A stretch of 20,492 nt of DNA from an uncultured Eubacteriales bacterium (GCA_902782895.1 CACZPA010000249.1:1-20492); one strand, 5' to 3'. Shown: positions 1 through 5,933, counted from the first letter of the stretch. Notes: a model not told the origin generated them from the letters alone. Program-made: numbers and translations.

Positions 1-866
1 CCGCACTGTGCCTGATAGAAATACTTCGCGCGGGGATCCGCGTCCACCTCCACCGCGATTTCATTCACACGGGGCAGCGGATGCAGGATATACATATCCT
101 CCGGGGCGAGTTTCATTTTCTCCGCGTCCAGAATATAACTGTCCTTGAGTCTCAGATACTCCTCTTCGCTGGCGAAACGCTCCTGCTGCACACGGGTCAT
201 GTACAGGATGTCGAGCTTGGGCAGCGCGGTCTCCAGATCCGTCGTCTCCTCATAGGGAATCTGTGCGGGTTCGATCACGTCCTGAATGACATAGGGCGGG
301 ACCTTGAGCGCGTCCGGACTGATCAGAATGAAGCGAATCCCTTCATAACGGGACATCGCGCTGATCAGCGAATGGACCGTACGGCCGAATTTGAGGTCGC
401 CGCAGAGGCCGATCGTCAGATGATTCAGGCGTCCTTTCAGGGACAGAATCGTCAGCAGATCCGTCAGAGTCTGCGTCGGATGCTGATGTCCTCCGTCACC
501 GGCGTTGATGAGCGGAATTCCGCTGTACCGCGCCGCTACGAACGCCGCGCCTTCCTTGGGATGCCGCATTGCCGCGATATCCGCGTAGCAGGAAATCACA
601 CGGATCGTGTCCGCGACGCTCTCGCCTTTGGACACAGAGCTGACATTCGCGGACGGAAAACCAAGCGTCCGCCCGCCGAGGTTAAGCATCGCGGCCTCAA
701 AGCTCAGGCGGGTCCGTGTGCTCGGCTCATAAAAAAGCGTGGCGAGCTTCTTACCCTCCGCGGCGTGTGCATATCGGGCAGGATCCTTCCGGATCTCCTC
801 CGCAAGCCGCAGGATACGGTAAGTCTCATCCACGCTGAAGTCAAACGGGTTCAGATAATGTCTCAT
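1..866 (-). CDS. pyrB: Aspartate carbamoyltransferase catalytic chain, 3' end cut off by the window
   Basis: Catalyses carbamoyl phosphate + L-aspartate to N-carbamoyl-aspartate, the committed step of pyrimidine synthesis, in the cytoplasm. Read on the minus strand from ATG at 866 it begins MRHYLNPFDFSVDETYRILR. The carbamoyl-phosphate loop FYEPSTRTRLSFE is at residues 45-57. The mobile-loop SVSKGES, the HPTQTLTDL motif and the late HPLPRVNEI motif follow in the family order. About 288 residues are present of a usual ~305, so only the C-terminal end is missing. The start is fixed by GAGGAGG six bases upstream. It has its own promoter (929-957), with a stem-loop at the very start of the transcript. 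Any pyrI or other pyr genes would lie outside the window. Identification is secure from multiple catalytic motifs. Confidence 0.96.
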   Translation of the reverse strand, partial: MRHYLNPFDFSVDETYRILRLAEEIRKDPARYAHAAEGKKLATLFYEPSTRTRLSFEAAMLNLGGRTLGFPSANVSSVSKGESVADTIRVISCYADIAAMRHPKEGAAFVAARYSGIPLINAGDGGHQHPTQTLTDLLTILSLKGRLNHLTIGLCGDLKFGRTVHSLISAMSRYEGIRFILISPDALKVPPYVIQDVIEPAQIPYEETTDLETALPKLDILYMTRVQQERFASEEEYLRLKDSYILDAEKMKLAPEDMYILHPLPRVNEIAVEVDADPRAKYFYQAQC

Positions 867-895
867 GTAAAGCCTCCTCTTCCGCATTCTCTTCT

Positions 896-922
896 GCAAT
901 TGGAGGTTGAAACCTCTGTTGC
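896..922 (-). promoter_or_regulatory. Stem-loop at the 5' end of the pyrB leader
   Basis: On the minus strand the leader starts GCAACAGAGGT, a short loop follows, then ACCTC and TTGC. The outer arms are GCAA/TTGC (919-922 with 896-899) and the inner arms GAGGT/ACCTC. No U-run follows, so this is not an intrinsic terminator. It sits where transcription should begin, so it may protect the mRNA 5' end or bind a regulator. The AGAGG core faintly resembles PyrR sites but lacks most of the consensus. Confidence 0.4.
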
Positions 923-928
923 AGCGCC

Positions 929-957
929 ATTATATAACAAAAGCAGATCTCTGGCAA
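929..957 (-). promoter_or_regulatory. Promoter of pyrB
   Basis: Read on the minus strand: -35 TTGCCA (957-952), 17-bp spacer, -10 TATAAT (934-929). This is a near-consensus sigma-A promoter. Transcription would start near 922, giving a leader of about 55 bases before the pyrB ATG at 866. Confidence 0.75.
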
Positions 958-984
958 GTAATAAAACAGACAGATTCCGACAAT

Positions 985-2226
985 TCAGAATTCCTCCACG
1001 CGCTCTCTGCCCTCCAGAAAGGCCAGCATGTTCAGAACAAGGCAGTTCCAGTTCTGGAAGTCAGGTGTGCGGATACCCTCGCCCGTATCCGGGTTGTAGT
1101 ATTCATGCAGTGTCCCGGTATTCTCCACATCTGCGGCGAAAAGCTTCACCGAGCGTTCAGCAATGTCGCGCGCTTCTTTATCAAATCCATAGCGCACAAG
1201 CCCGGAAAATACCATGTAGTTGGACACGCCCCACACCGGGCCCAGCCAGTTGGAGGGATTATTGGTAACCGCCATATTGTACATTCTCTCCTGCGCGGAC
1301 AACGTGCGGATCCCGTAATTGCCAAGAAAGCTCCCCGGATTGAACAGCTTTTTGAGCATTTTGCGGGCCTGCTCCGGTGCAGCGATCCCCGCCCACATCG
1401 GCAGGAAATCCGTCCACGTGTCATAACGCATCAGCAGGCACGGCCAGGATCGAGGGGCGTTCTTGTGGAGATATCTTGTCCCTGTCGTATCCACCGGCAT
1501 CAGATTCAGATCCACGGAATAGAAGCTTTCGTCCCGATCATCCCAGCACCAGTTGCGGACGTTCGCCGCCAGCCTCTCCGCGGTTTCTTTCCAATAAGCC
1601 GCGCGCTCGGCGTCTCCGGCGCGTCCGCACAGATAACTCATCGCAAGCTCTTCCCGGTACAGCAGGCTGTTCAGATACAGAGAGCCGCAGCTTTTCTCCG
1701 GGCGGAAGAAGACCACCGGCTCGTTATCCACGCCTACGGCGTAATCATTGACCCAGTAAGCGAGACCTGTCTCCTCATGCGTGGAGCACTTTACAAACCA
1801 GGAGACAAACGTGTCCAGTTCCGCCAGATGCGTGAGAATCCACGCGTCCTCGCCGGAGCAGCGGACGAGATAGGCAGCCATCTGCGCGAGCACCGGTTTG
1901 TGATTATTGCCCGCATAATAAGCCGCTTCCTCCGGATTTCCAAAAGGCCTGTTGGAGAGCGTAATCGGGATCTTGCCGTCCGGACTCATATGATCGAGGA
2001 AATTCAGCACACAACCCTCTTCGTATGCGAGATAACGCCCCTTCTCCCCCGCGTCGAGCTCTGCCTGGCCCATCGCGACCGAAGTCCACCAGGAATCCCA
2101 GTCCCACAGCGTCACCGCGTACTGCCTGGAACCGGGCACGATATACGGATATTTCAGGATGCCTTCCGGCTCACGTTGCATGCGGAACAGATTATCCTGC
2201 ACATATTTCTTGAGATTTTCGTACAT
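985..2226 (-). CDS. Trehalase/GH63-like (alpha/alpha)6-barrel glycoside hydrolase
   Basis: A 413-residue cytoplasmic protein with no signal peptide, resembling the trehalase-like GH63/GH37 group that includes bacterial mannosylglycerate hydrolases. Visible landmarks are WDWDSWW (41-47), the substrate-pocket region GNNHKPVLAQ (106-115), GVDNEP (165-170), where D167 fits the family's general acid, GPVWGVSNY (329-337), and LHEYYNPDTGEG (373-384), where E375 fits the general base. The substrate cannot be read from sequence; glucosyl- or mannosyl-glycerate, trehalose and other short alpha-glucosides are possible. The start is supported by GGAGG six bases upstream. It lies upstream of pyrB in the same direction, but pyrB has its own promoter, so they are probably separate units. 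Length is in the range of single-domain members. Fold assignment is fairly sure, specificity is not. Confidence 0.8.
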   Translation of the reverse strand: MYENLKKYVQDNLFRMQREPEGILKYPYIVPGSRQYAVTLWDWDSWWTSVAMGQAELDAGEKGRYLAYEEGCVLNFLDHMSPDGKIPITLSNRPFGNPEEAAYYAGNNHKPVLAQMAAYLVRCSGEDAWILTHLAELDTFVSWFVKCSTHEETGLAYWVNDYAVGVDNEPVVFFRPEKSCGSLYLNSLLYREELAMSYLCGRAGDAERAAYWKETAERLAANVRNWCWDDRDESFYSVDLNLMPVDTTGTRYLHKNAPRSWPCLLMRYDTWTDFLPMWAGIAAPEQARKMLKKLFNPGSFLGNYGIRTLSAQERMYNMAVTNNPSNWLGPVWGVSNYMVFSGLVRYGFDKEARDIAERSVKLFAADVENTGTLHEYYNPDTGEGIRTPDFQNWNCLVLNMLAFLEGRERVEEF

Positions 2227-2272
2227 AGGGACCTCCGTTAATACACTGGAATCGATCAGACTCTCTTCTGTA

Positions 2273-2302
2273 AGGATACCCGCAAAGCGGCCCGTATGTC
2301 AA
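2273..2302 (-). promoter_or_regulatory. Probable promoter of the glycoside hydrolase gene
   Basis: On the minus strand: perfect -35 TTGACA (2302-2297), 18-bp spacer, -10 TATCCT (2278-2273). The leader to the ATG at 2226 would be about 40 bases. The same -10 variant TATCCT occurs before the ATP-grasp gene. Confidence 0.55.
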
Positions 2303-2353
2303 GAGATTTCCTGTTACCTCATATGGACAAGTATATCCAGATTTAAGATAATT

Positions 2354-2367
2354 TGTATTGAAATACA
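2354..2367. promoter_or_regulatory. Short palindrome, possible operator
   Basis: TGTATT-ga-AATACA is a perfect 6-bp inverted repeat about 50 bp upstream of the glycoside hydrolase promoter. It is the size and shape of a dimeric regulator site, but nothing ties it to a known regulator, and an AT-rich palindrome of this length can arise by chance. Confidence 0.25.
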
Positions 2368-2393
2368 CACGTCCATTTACATCACTAACGAAT

Positions 2394-2459
2394 GCTGCTG
2401 AGACACATGAGGAGACGGTGCATCATGAAGCAATTTATGAGACCGTCTATGTGTGCAGC
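2394..2459. repeat. Long imperfect inverted repeat
   Basis: Nested complementary arms: GCTG (2394-2397)/CAGC (2456-2459), ACACAT (2403-2408)/ATGTGT (2449-2454), AGACGGT (2413-2419)/ACCGTCT (2442-2448), and TCAT/ATGA closer to the centre. Small bulges separate the blocks. It would fold as one stem-loop of about 66 bases on either strand. No U-run follows, so it is not an intrinsic terminator. It lies between the glycoside hydrolase promoter and the first toxin-antitoxin promoter. It could be a MITE or transposon-end remnant, a folded RNA, or a recombination site; no family is recognised. Confidence 0.5.
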
Positions 2460-2544
2460 GAGTACAGGGCGGTTAAGTAAAGCCAGTAGTCATTGTTCTT
2501 TCTCCTTTCAGAGGGTCCTGCGAAAGCGGAACTCTTGTTTTGTA

Positions 2545-2573
2545 TTGCAATCCGCAGTACGTTGTAGTATGAT
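2545..2573 (+). promoter_or_regulatory. Promoter of the first toxin-antitoxin operon
   Basis: -35 TTGCAA (2545-2550), 17-bp spacer, -10 TATGAT (2568-2573). An ATTGCAAT palindrome (2544-2551) covers the -35 box, and ATTGC/GCAAT (2544-2548, 2575-2579) flank the whole promoter in inverted orientation. That would suit autorepression by the RelB-like antitoxin and its complex, the usual mode for this family. Confidence 0.55.
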
Positions 2574-2596
2574 AGCAATGAAAGGTGGTGTTAGCT

Positions 2597-2893
2597 ATGA
2601 AAGACGCAACTGTAAGTGCCAGAGTAGAATATGATGTAAAGGAAAAAGCTGAATTCATCCTGCAAAGCCTTGGCATTCCTGTTTCAGTCTTAATCAACGC
2701 TCTTTATAGACAAATCATTTTCCAGAAAGGTATTCCCTTCTCTATCTCAATTCCTCAACCTCCCAAAGCTGCTGACGAACTGTCAGAAGATGAACTCAAC
2801 GCAGAATTGAGTATTGGTTATGCTCAGGCAATGCGTGGAGAAGGCCGTCCCGCAAAAGAAGTCTTTGATGAACTTGAAAGGAAATATCGTTAA
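2597..2893 (+). CDS. RelB/DinJ-family antitoxin
   Basis: A 98-residue protein beginning MKDATVSARVEYDVKEKAEF. The N-terminus has the ribbon-helix-helix pattern of RelB/DinJ: a short beta strand (TVSARVEYDVKEKA), then helix EFILQSLGIPVSVLINALYRQIIFQKGIPF. The rest is an acidic, helical toxin-binding tail (ELSEDELNAELSIGYAQAMRGEG). It should bind its operator as a dimer and neutralise the toxin encoded next. ATG 2597 is preferred over the in-frame GTGs at 2585 and 2588 because GGTGG (2584-2588) sits eight bases upstream of it. The stop TAA shares one base with the ATG of the toxin gene, indicating translational coupling. Base composition is AT-richer than the flanking housekeeping genes. Confidence 0.85.
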   Translation: MKDATVSARVEYDVKEKAEFILQSLGIPVSVLINALYRQIIFQKGIPFSISIPQPPKAADELSEDELNAELSIGYAQAMRGEGRPAKEVFDELERKYR

Positions 2894-3222
2894 TGGATTC
2901 CTATGAAGTCATCCTAACGCCATTTGCAATTCAAAGGTTGGAAGATCTTTTTGACTATATCGCCAAAGATTTACTTGTTCCTGAAACAGCAGTTGCTTAC
3001 GTAAAAGCAATTCGCGACGATCTTGATTCCTTGAGTCTGCTGCCTGGAAGAATTAAGCCTATTGCATCCGAACCTTGGCATTCAAAAGGCGTTCGAAGAT
3101 TGCTTACGCAGAACTTTATGGCCTACTATCAAATCGATGACACAGCCAAGAAAGTTTTTGTGATTGATGTTATCTATAACAGACGTGATCAGTTATCTGC
3201 TTTAGAGAGGAAACCTGAATGA
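2893..3222 (+). CDS. RelE/ParE-superfamily toxin
   Basis: A 109-residue protein of the RelE/ParE fold. The N-terminal strand and helices YEVILTPFAIQRLEDLFDYIAKDL match the family start. The central VRRLLTQNFMAYYQID and C-terminal VFVIDVIYNRRDQLSAL match the conserved sheet that ends in the xRR motif of ParE-like members. RelE toxins cut mRNA at the ribosome and ParE toxins poison gyrase; sequence alone does not decide, though the RRDQ ending is common in ParE-type members. The gene starts inside the stop codon of the RelB-like antitoxin and its own stop (TGA 3220-3222) overlaps the next ATG (3219), so the three genes form one tight operon. No disrupting stop or frameshift is seen. Confidence 0.85.
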   Translation: MDSYEVILTPFAIQRLEDLFDYIAKDLLVPETAVAYVKAIRDDLDSLSLLPGRIKPIASEPWHSKGVRRLLTQNFMAYYQIDDTAKKVFVIDVIYNRRDQLSALERKPE

Positions 3223-3398
3223 AATCTGAATACGATATTGCCAAACTCAATCCACGCTCCAATCCATATGCGAAACGTCTTAAAAAGGCAGTAACTATAA
3301 ATCTGGACGTTCCAACCATTGATTACTTCAAGCAGGAGGTTGTACGTACTGGATTGCCCTATCAAATAAATAGATTTCGTTTCCCATCCGTTCCTTGA
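3219..3398 (+). pseudogene. Shortened BrnA/CopG-like antitoxin, third gene of the first toxin-antitoxin operon
   Basis: A 59-codon frame starting with ATGA overlap on the toxin gene: MKSEYDIAKLNPRSNPYAKR and onward, with VTINLDVPTIDYFKQEVVRTGLPYQ. This is the pattern of small BrnA-like ribbon-helix-helix antitoxins (MKSEYDxSKxKxRKNPYAKxLKK...TIxYFKxxxxETGIPYQxLINLYL). Those normally continue after the PYQ motif into a helix of about 20 more residues. Here the frame ends with the unrelated tail INRFRFPSVP. The stop TGA (3396-3398) lies inside the -35 hexamer TTGACA (3395-3400) of the next operon. The gene therefore looks truncated at its 3' end, perhaps when the second module arrived. No BrnT-type toxin adjoins it. 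It may still be expressed and fold as a DNA-binding fragment. Confidence 0.6.
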
Positions 3399-3423
3399 CA
3401 ATATAACAAAATTTGTGTATAAT
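3395..3423 (+). promoter_or_regulatory. Perfect consensus promoter of the second toxin-antitoxin operon
   Basis: -35 TTGACA (3395-3400), 17-bp spacer, -10 TATAAT (3418-3423): both hexamers and the spacer match the sigma-A consensus exactly. Such a strong promoter is expected to be held down by a repressor, and the inverted repeat at 3403-3431 overlaps it. Confidence 0.9.
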
Positions 3424-3431
3424 TTTGTTAT
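3403..3431. promoter_or_regulatory. Operator: perfect 11-bp inverted repeat over the -10 box
   Basis: ATAACAAAATT (3403-3413) and its exact reverse complement AATTTTGTTAT (3421-3431) are separated by 7 bp. The repeat covers the spacer, part of the -10 box and the likely start point. This is the expected position for autorepression by the Phd/YefM-like antitoxin encoded 23 bases downstream. Confidence 0.75.
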
Positions 3432-3453
3432 CTCATATAAGGAGGCGATGGAA

Positions 3454-3717
3454 TTGCCAAACATTAGATCAAGTGCGGATCTCCGCAACAGCTACAATGA
3501 CATTTCATCTTTTTGCCATCAGTACGGAGAACCGGTGTTTATAACAAAAAATGGTAAAGGTGATCTTGCTGTGCTTAGTATTGAGGCTTATGAAGAGTTA
3601 CTTGCTCGATTTGAACTCTATGGCCTTCTGCAAGAGGGCCTTGAAGATCTCCGATCGGGCAACACCGTCCCCTTTGCCGAAGCAATGGCTGGAATTAAGG
3701 AGCGGCGTCGCAAATGA
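3454..3717 (+). CDS. Phd/YefM-family antitoxin, probable TTG start
   Basis: An 87-residue protein, MPNIRSSADLRNSYNDISSF from the TTG, with the Phd/YefM fold: the N-terminal DNA-binding part IRSSADLRNSYNDISSFCHQ, the strand-turn-strand PVFITKNGKGDLAVLSIEAYEELL typical of the family, and a C-terminal toxin-binding helix ending KERRRK. TTG 3454 is favoured because GGAGG (3441-3445) lies eight bases upstream; ATG 3448 (MELPNIR) is only two bases from it. Family members often begin MPNIRP or MPQIRP, which supports the TTG. The stop overlaps the toxin start as ATGA. Expression should be controlled by the operator at 3403-3431. Confidence 0.87.
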   Translation: MPNIRSSADLRNSYNDISSFCHQYGEPVFITKNGKGDLAVLSIEAYEELLARFELYGLLQEGLEDLRSGNTVPFAEAMAGIKERRRK

Positions 3718-4037
3718 TTTATGATGTCCGTGTTGCGCAGGTTGCGGTGAAGGATATAGAGAATGCTATGAATTACAGCGAGTTCACTCTGTTGAATCCT
3801 TCTGCTGCAGATTCGCTTTATGATGAAATTACACAGAAGATTGGGGAATTATCTTCCTTCCCCAAAAAGCACGCACTTGTCGATGATCCGGTTTTAAAAG
3901 CTGCCGGAATAGGCTTTGTTGTTATCAAGAACTATTTGGCTTTCTACAGAATCTCTGAAGATTCGCATAAAGTAACCGTCATACGGTTTCTCAATAACAA
4001 GCGAAATTGGCAAGCGGTACTTAAAACTGGTTTATAA
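3714..4037 (+). CDS. RelE/ParE-superfamily toxin of the second module
   Basis: A 107-residue protein, MIYDVRVAQVAVKDIENAMN at the start, then a helical region (NPSAADSLYDEITQKIGELSSFPKKHALV) and the conserved C-terminal sheet GFVVIKNYLAFYRISEDSHKVTVIRFLNNKRNW. This is the RelE/ParE pattern found beside Phd/YefM antitoxins. It differs clearly from the toxin at 2893, so the two modules are not recent duplicates. The ATGA overlap with the antitoxin gene implies coupled translation. An intrinsic terminator (4057-4087) follows, so the operon is only two genes. Whether it acts as an mRNase or on gyrase cannot be told from the sequence. Confidence 0.83.
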   Translation: MIYDVRVAQVAVKDIENAMNYSEFTLLNPSAADSLYDEITQKIGELSSFPKKHALVDDPVLKAAGIGFVVIKNYLAFYRISEDSHKVTVIRFLNNKRNWQAVLKTGL

Positions 4038-4047
4038 AGAAATACCG

Positions 4048-4299
4048 TTAGTTCTCCCCTCCCCTATCCGGGAGGGTTTTTGTTTTTCCGAAAAGGAACT
4101 GGATTTCGGTATCACCCAAAATGCGATTGCAAACTCGTCCGTGGATTTGACCGTCACCCATTTTGATTTTGACCTTTACTCTTTTTCTCTCGTACCCGTG
4201 CTTCAGAGAATCCCCCTCGGACACAGAATATCGGATGCAGAATCCATTGACAGGAGGCTCTCTTCCTGTTACAATTAAGCTACCAATATCTGTTATCAC
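4048..4299 (-). CDS. Doubtful small hypothetical ORF on the minus strand
   Basis: An open frame of 83 codons from a GTG at 4299, ending beside the terminator. The translation contains GREPPVNGFCIRYSVSEGDS and a basic stretch KRKRVKVKIKMG-like region, which is not low-complexity and looks moderately protein-like. Against it are the absence of a convincing ribosome binding site upstream of the GTG, the overlap of its first codons with the plus-strand promoter at 4247-4275, and its run through the terminator hairpin of the neighbouring operon. No family is recognised. It may be a decayed gene fragment or chance. Confidence 0.2.
   Translation of the reverse strand: MITDIGSLIVTGREPPVNGFCIRYSVSEGDSLKHGYERKRVKVKIKMGDGQIHGRVCNRILGDTEIQFLFGKTKTLPDRGGEN
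4057..4087 (+). terminator. Intrinsic terminator of the second toxin-antitoxin operon
   Basis: Seven-base GC stem CCCTCCC (4057-4063)/GGGAGGG (4070-4076) with a 6-base loop, followed by TTTTTGTTTTT (4077-4087). No matching U-run exists on the minus strand, so it works for plus-strand transcripts only. Confidence 0.9.
4247..4275 (+). promoter_or_regulatory. Promoter of the PPK2-family gene with internal inverted repeat
   Basis: -35 TTGACA (4247-4252), 17-bp spacer, -10 TACAAT (4270-4275). The spacer is bounded by ACAGGA (4250-4255) and TCCTGT (4264-4269), an inverted repeat lying between the two hexamers, where a repressor could block polymerase. Transcription should start near 4282, about 65 bases before the ATG at 4347. 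The rest of 4088-4246 shows no supported feature apart from the doubtful minus-strand frame. Confidence 0.75.
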
Positions 4300-4346
4300 A
4301 ACCTAATTCAAGCGGTCTCCATATGCCGCACAGAAAGGACAGTATC

Positions 4347-5822
4347 ATGCTGAAGGAGTACATCAATCCGGCAGTCCCGGACAAAGAAGAATTAAAGGCA
4401 GAGATCAAGATCGAGCGGGAGCGTCTTTTCGGCTATCAGATGAAGCTGAAGGAAGCCAAGCTTCCCGTCATGGTCATTTTTGAGGGCTGGGGTGCGTCCG
4501 GCAAGGGCAGCGTCATCGGCAAAGTCATCAACAATATCGACCCTCGTTTCTTCAAGGTCAAGACGATCGCGGACCCGACCGACGAGGAGAAACGCTATCC
4601 CTTCCTCCGCCGTTATCTGATGGAGATTCCGGAGTCCGGCAAATTCACGTTCTACGACTCCTACTGGATGGAGGAGGTCACGAACGGCGCGGTCAAGGGC
4701 GATCTGCCCGAGTCCGAGTACAAGAAGAGAATCGCGAGCATCAACCGGACCGAACGTTCTCTCCACGACAACGGCTATCTGATCCTCAAATTCTTCCTGC
4801 ATATCTCTAAAAAACAGCAGAAGAAGCGTTTTGACGAGCTGCTTGCGGATAAGGATACGAGCTGGCGCGTAAGCAAGGCGGACCTCTATCAGAACAAACA
4901 TTACGACGAATATCTGGACGTCTACGACCGCTATCTGGAGGATACGAACAATCCCACGGCACCGTGGTATATCATCGGCGCGGACAACAGCCGCAACGTG
5001 GAGCTGCAGGTCCTGCGTTTCCTGAATCAGGGCATCGATACCGCTCTCAAGAACCACTCGCTGGCGGTTCCGATCCTGCAGAATCCTTTCCGTCTGGTCC
5101 CGATGCCTAAGCTCGCGGACATTTCGCTCGACGACAAGGTTCTGACCGACGAAGAGTATAAAGAAAAGCTCGACAAACTGCAGGATGAGCTGCGGCAGCT
5201 GCATTACAAGCTGTACCGCAAGAAGATTCCGGTAGTCATCTGCTATGAAGGCTGGGACGCTGCCGGCAAGGGCGGCAATATCAAGCGGATCGCCGAAGCG
5301 CTCGACCCGCGCGGATACGAGGTTCTGCCGATCGCGAGCCCCGAGCCGCATGAAAAGGCGCGTCATTTCCTGTGGCGTTTCTGGACGAGACTGCCCAAGA
5401 CCGGGCATATCGCGATCTTCGACCGCACCTGGTACGGCCGCGTCATGGTCGAGAGGCTCGAGGGCTTCTGCTCCGAGAACGACTGGCAGCGCGCCTATAA
5501 CGAAATGAACGAGTTCGAGAAGGAGCTGACCGACGGCGGAATGGTCGTCATCAAGTTCTGGGTGCAGATCGACAAAGATACGCAGCTGGCGCGTTTCACC
5601 GAGCGGCAGAACACGCCGGAGAAACAGTGGAAGATCACGGACGAGGACTGGCGCAACCGCGAGAAATGGGACGCGTACGAGGTCGCGATCAACGAGATGC
5701 TGCAGAAGACCAGCACTGATTTTGCTCCGTGGTATATTCTGGAATCCGTCGACAAAAAATACGCCCGCATCAAAGCCCTGCAGATCGTGATCGACGCAGT
5801 CAAAAAGGCCTGCGAGTCTTAA
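4347..5822 (+). CDS. pap: Two-domain PPK2-family polyphosphate:AMP phosphotransferase
   Basis: A 491-residue cytoplasmic protein of two fused PPK2 domains, the architecture of class II PPK2 (polyphosphate:AMP phosphotransferase), which transfers phosphate from polyphosphate to AMP to make ADP. The C-terminal domain (about 275-491) has an intact Walker A EGWDAAGKGG (301-310) and the DRTWYGR lid/Walker B motif (D359, R360). The N-terminal domain has EGWGASGKGS (46-55) and YDSYW (D104, S105), so the Walker A Asp and lid Arg are replaced, and it is probably not catalytic. This asymmetry is known for the Pseudomonas aeruginosa enzyme, and length is typical. ATG 4347 is chosen over ATG 4323 because AAAGGA lies seven bases upstream and the upstream codons overlap that site. 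It appears monocistronic: a new promoter precedes the next gene. Confidence 0.9.
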   Translation: MLKEYINPAVPDKEELKAEIKIERERLFGYQMKLKEAKLPVMVIFEGWGASGKGSVIGKVINNIDPRFFKVKTIADPTDEEKRYPFLRRYLMEIPESGKFTFYDSYWMEEVTNGAVKGDLPESEYKKRIASINRTERSLHDNGYLILKFFLHISKKQQKKRFDELLADKDTSWRVSKADLYQNKHYDEYLDVYDRYLEDTNNPTAPWYIIGADNSRNVELQVLRFLNQGIDTALKNHSLAVPILQNPFRLVPMPKLADISLDDKVLTDEEYKEKLDKLQDELRQLHYKLYRKKIPVVICYEGWDAAGKGGNIKRIAEALDPRGYEVLPIASPEPHEKARHFLWRFWTRLPKTGHIAIFDRTWYGRVMVERLEGFCSENDWQRAYNEMNEFEKELTDGGMVVIKFWVQIDKDTQLARFTERQNTPEKQWKITDEDWRNREKWDAYEVAINEMLQKTSTDFAPWYILESVDKKYARIKALQIVIDAVKKACES

Positions 5823-5872
5823 GCCCGACCTGCAGTCTGGTCTCGCGCTCGGCACTGCAGCCCGGCGCCGCG

Positions 5873-5888
5873 GCAGCTGATAAGCTGC
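5873..5888 (+). other. GC-rich hairpin downstream of the PPK2 gene
   Basis: GCAGCT (5873-5878) and AGCTGC (5883-5888) flank a 4-base loop, in a very GC-rich spacer (5823-5930). There is no U-run, so it is not a standard terminator, though it could stabilise the mRNA 3' end or cause pausing. Confidence 0.35.
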
Positions 5889-5933
5889 TCCGCCGCAGCC
5901 GACAAGCCCGGTCCCGCCGGCTCTGACCGCTCA

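Larger units (their letters stand above)
2227..2596. other. 370-bp intergenic region before the toxin-antitoxin block
   Basis: No coding region is supported here. It holds the minus-strand promoter of the glycoside hydrolase (2273-2302), a small palindrome (2354-2367), the long inverted repeat (2394-2459) and the promoter of the first toxin-antitoxin operon (2545-2573). Base composition shifts here from the GC-rich upstream genes to AT-richer DNA, which fits a boundary of acquired sequence. Confidence 0.6.

Noticed and set aside
81..1268. 395-codon plus-strand open frame
   Set aside because: Antisense to pyrB and the end of the glycoside hydrolase gene. The translation is arginine-rich and shows no family motif.
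907..2241. 444-codon plus-strand open frame
   Set aside because: Mirror of the glycoside hydrolase gene on the other strand, produced by its GC-rich codon use; no ribosome binding site or motif.
2380..2480. Integron attC-like site around the long inverted repeat
   Set aside because: A GTTRRRY-like match (GTTAAGT) exists downstream, but the partner core site on the left does not fit and there is no integrase or cassette series.
4392..5855. 487-codon minus-strand open frame
   Set aside because: Antisense to the PPK2 gene, which has clear catalytic motifs. The reverse frame has none.
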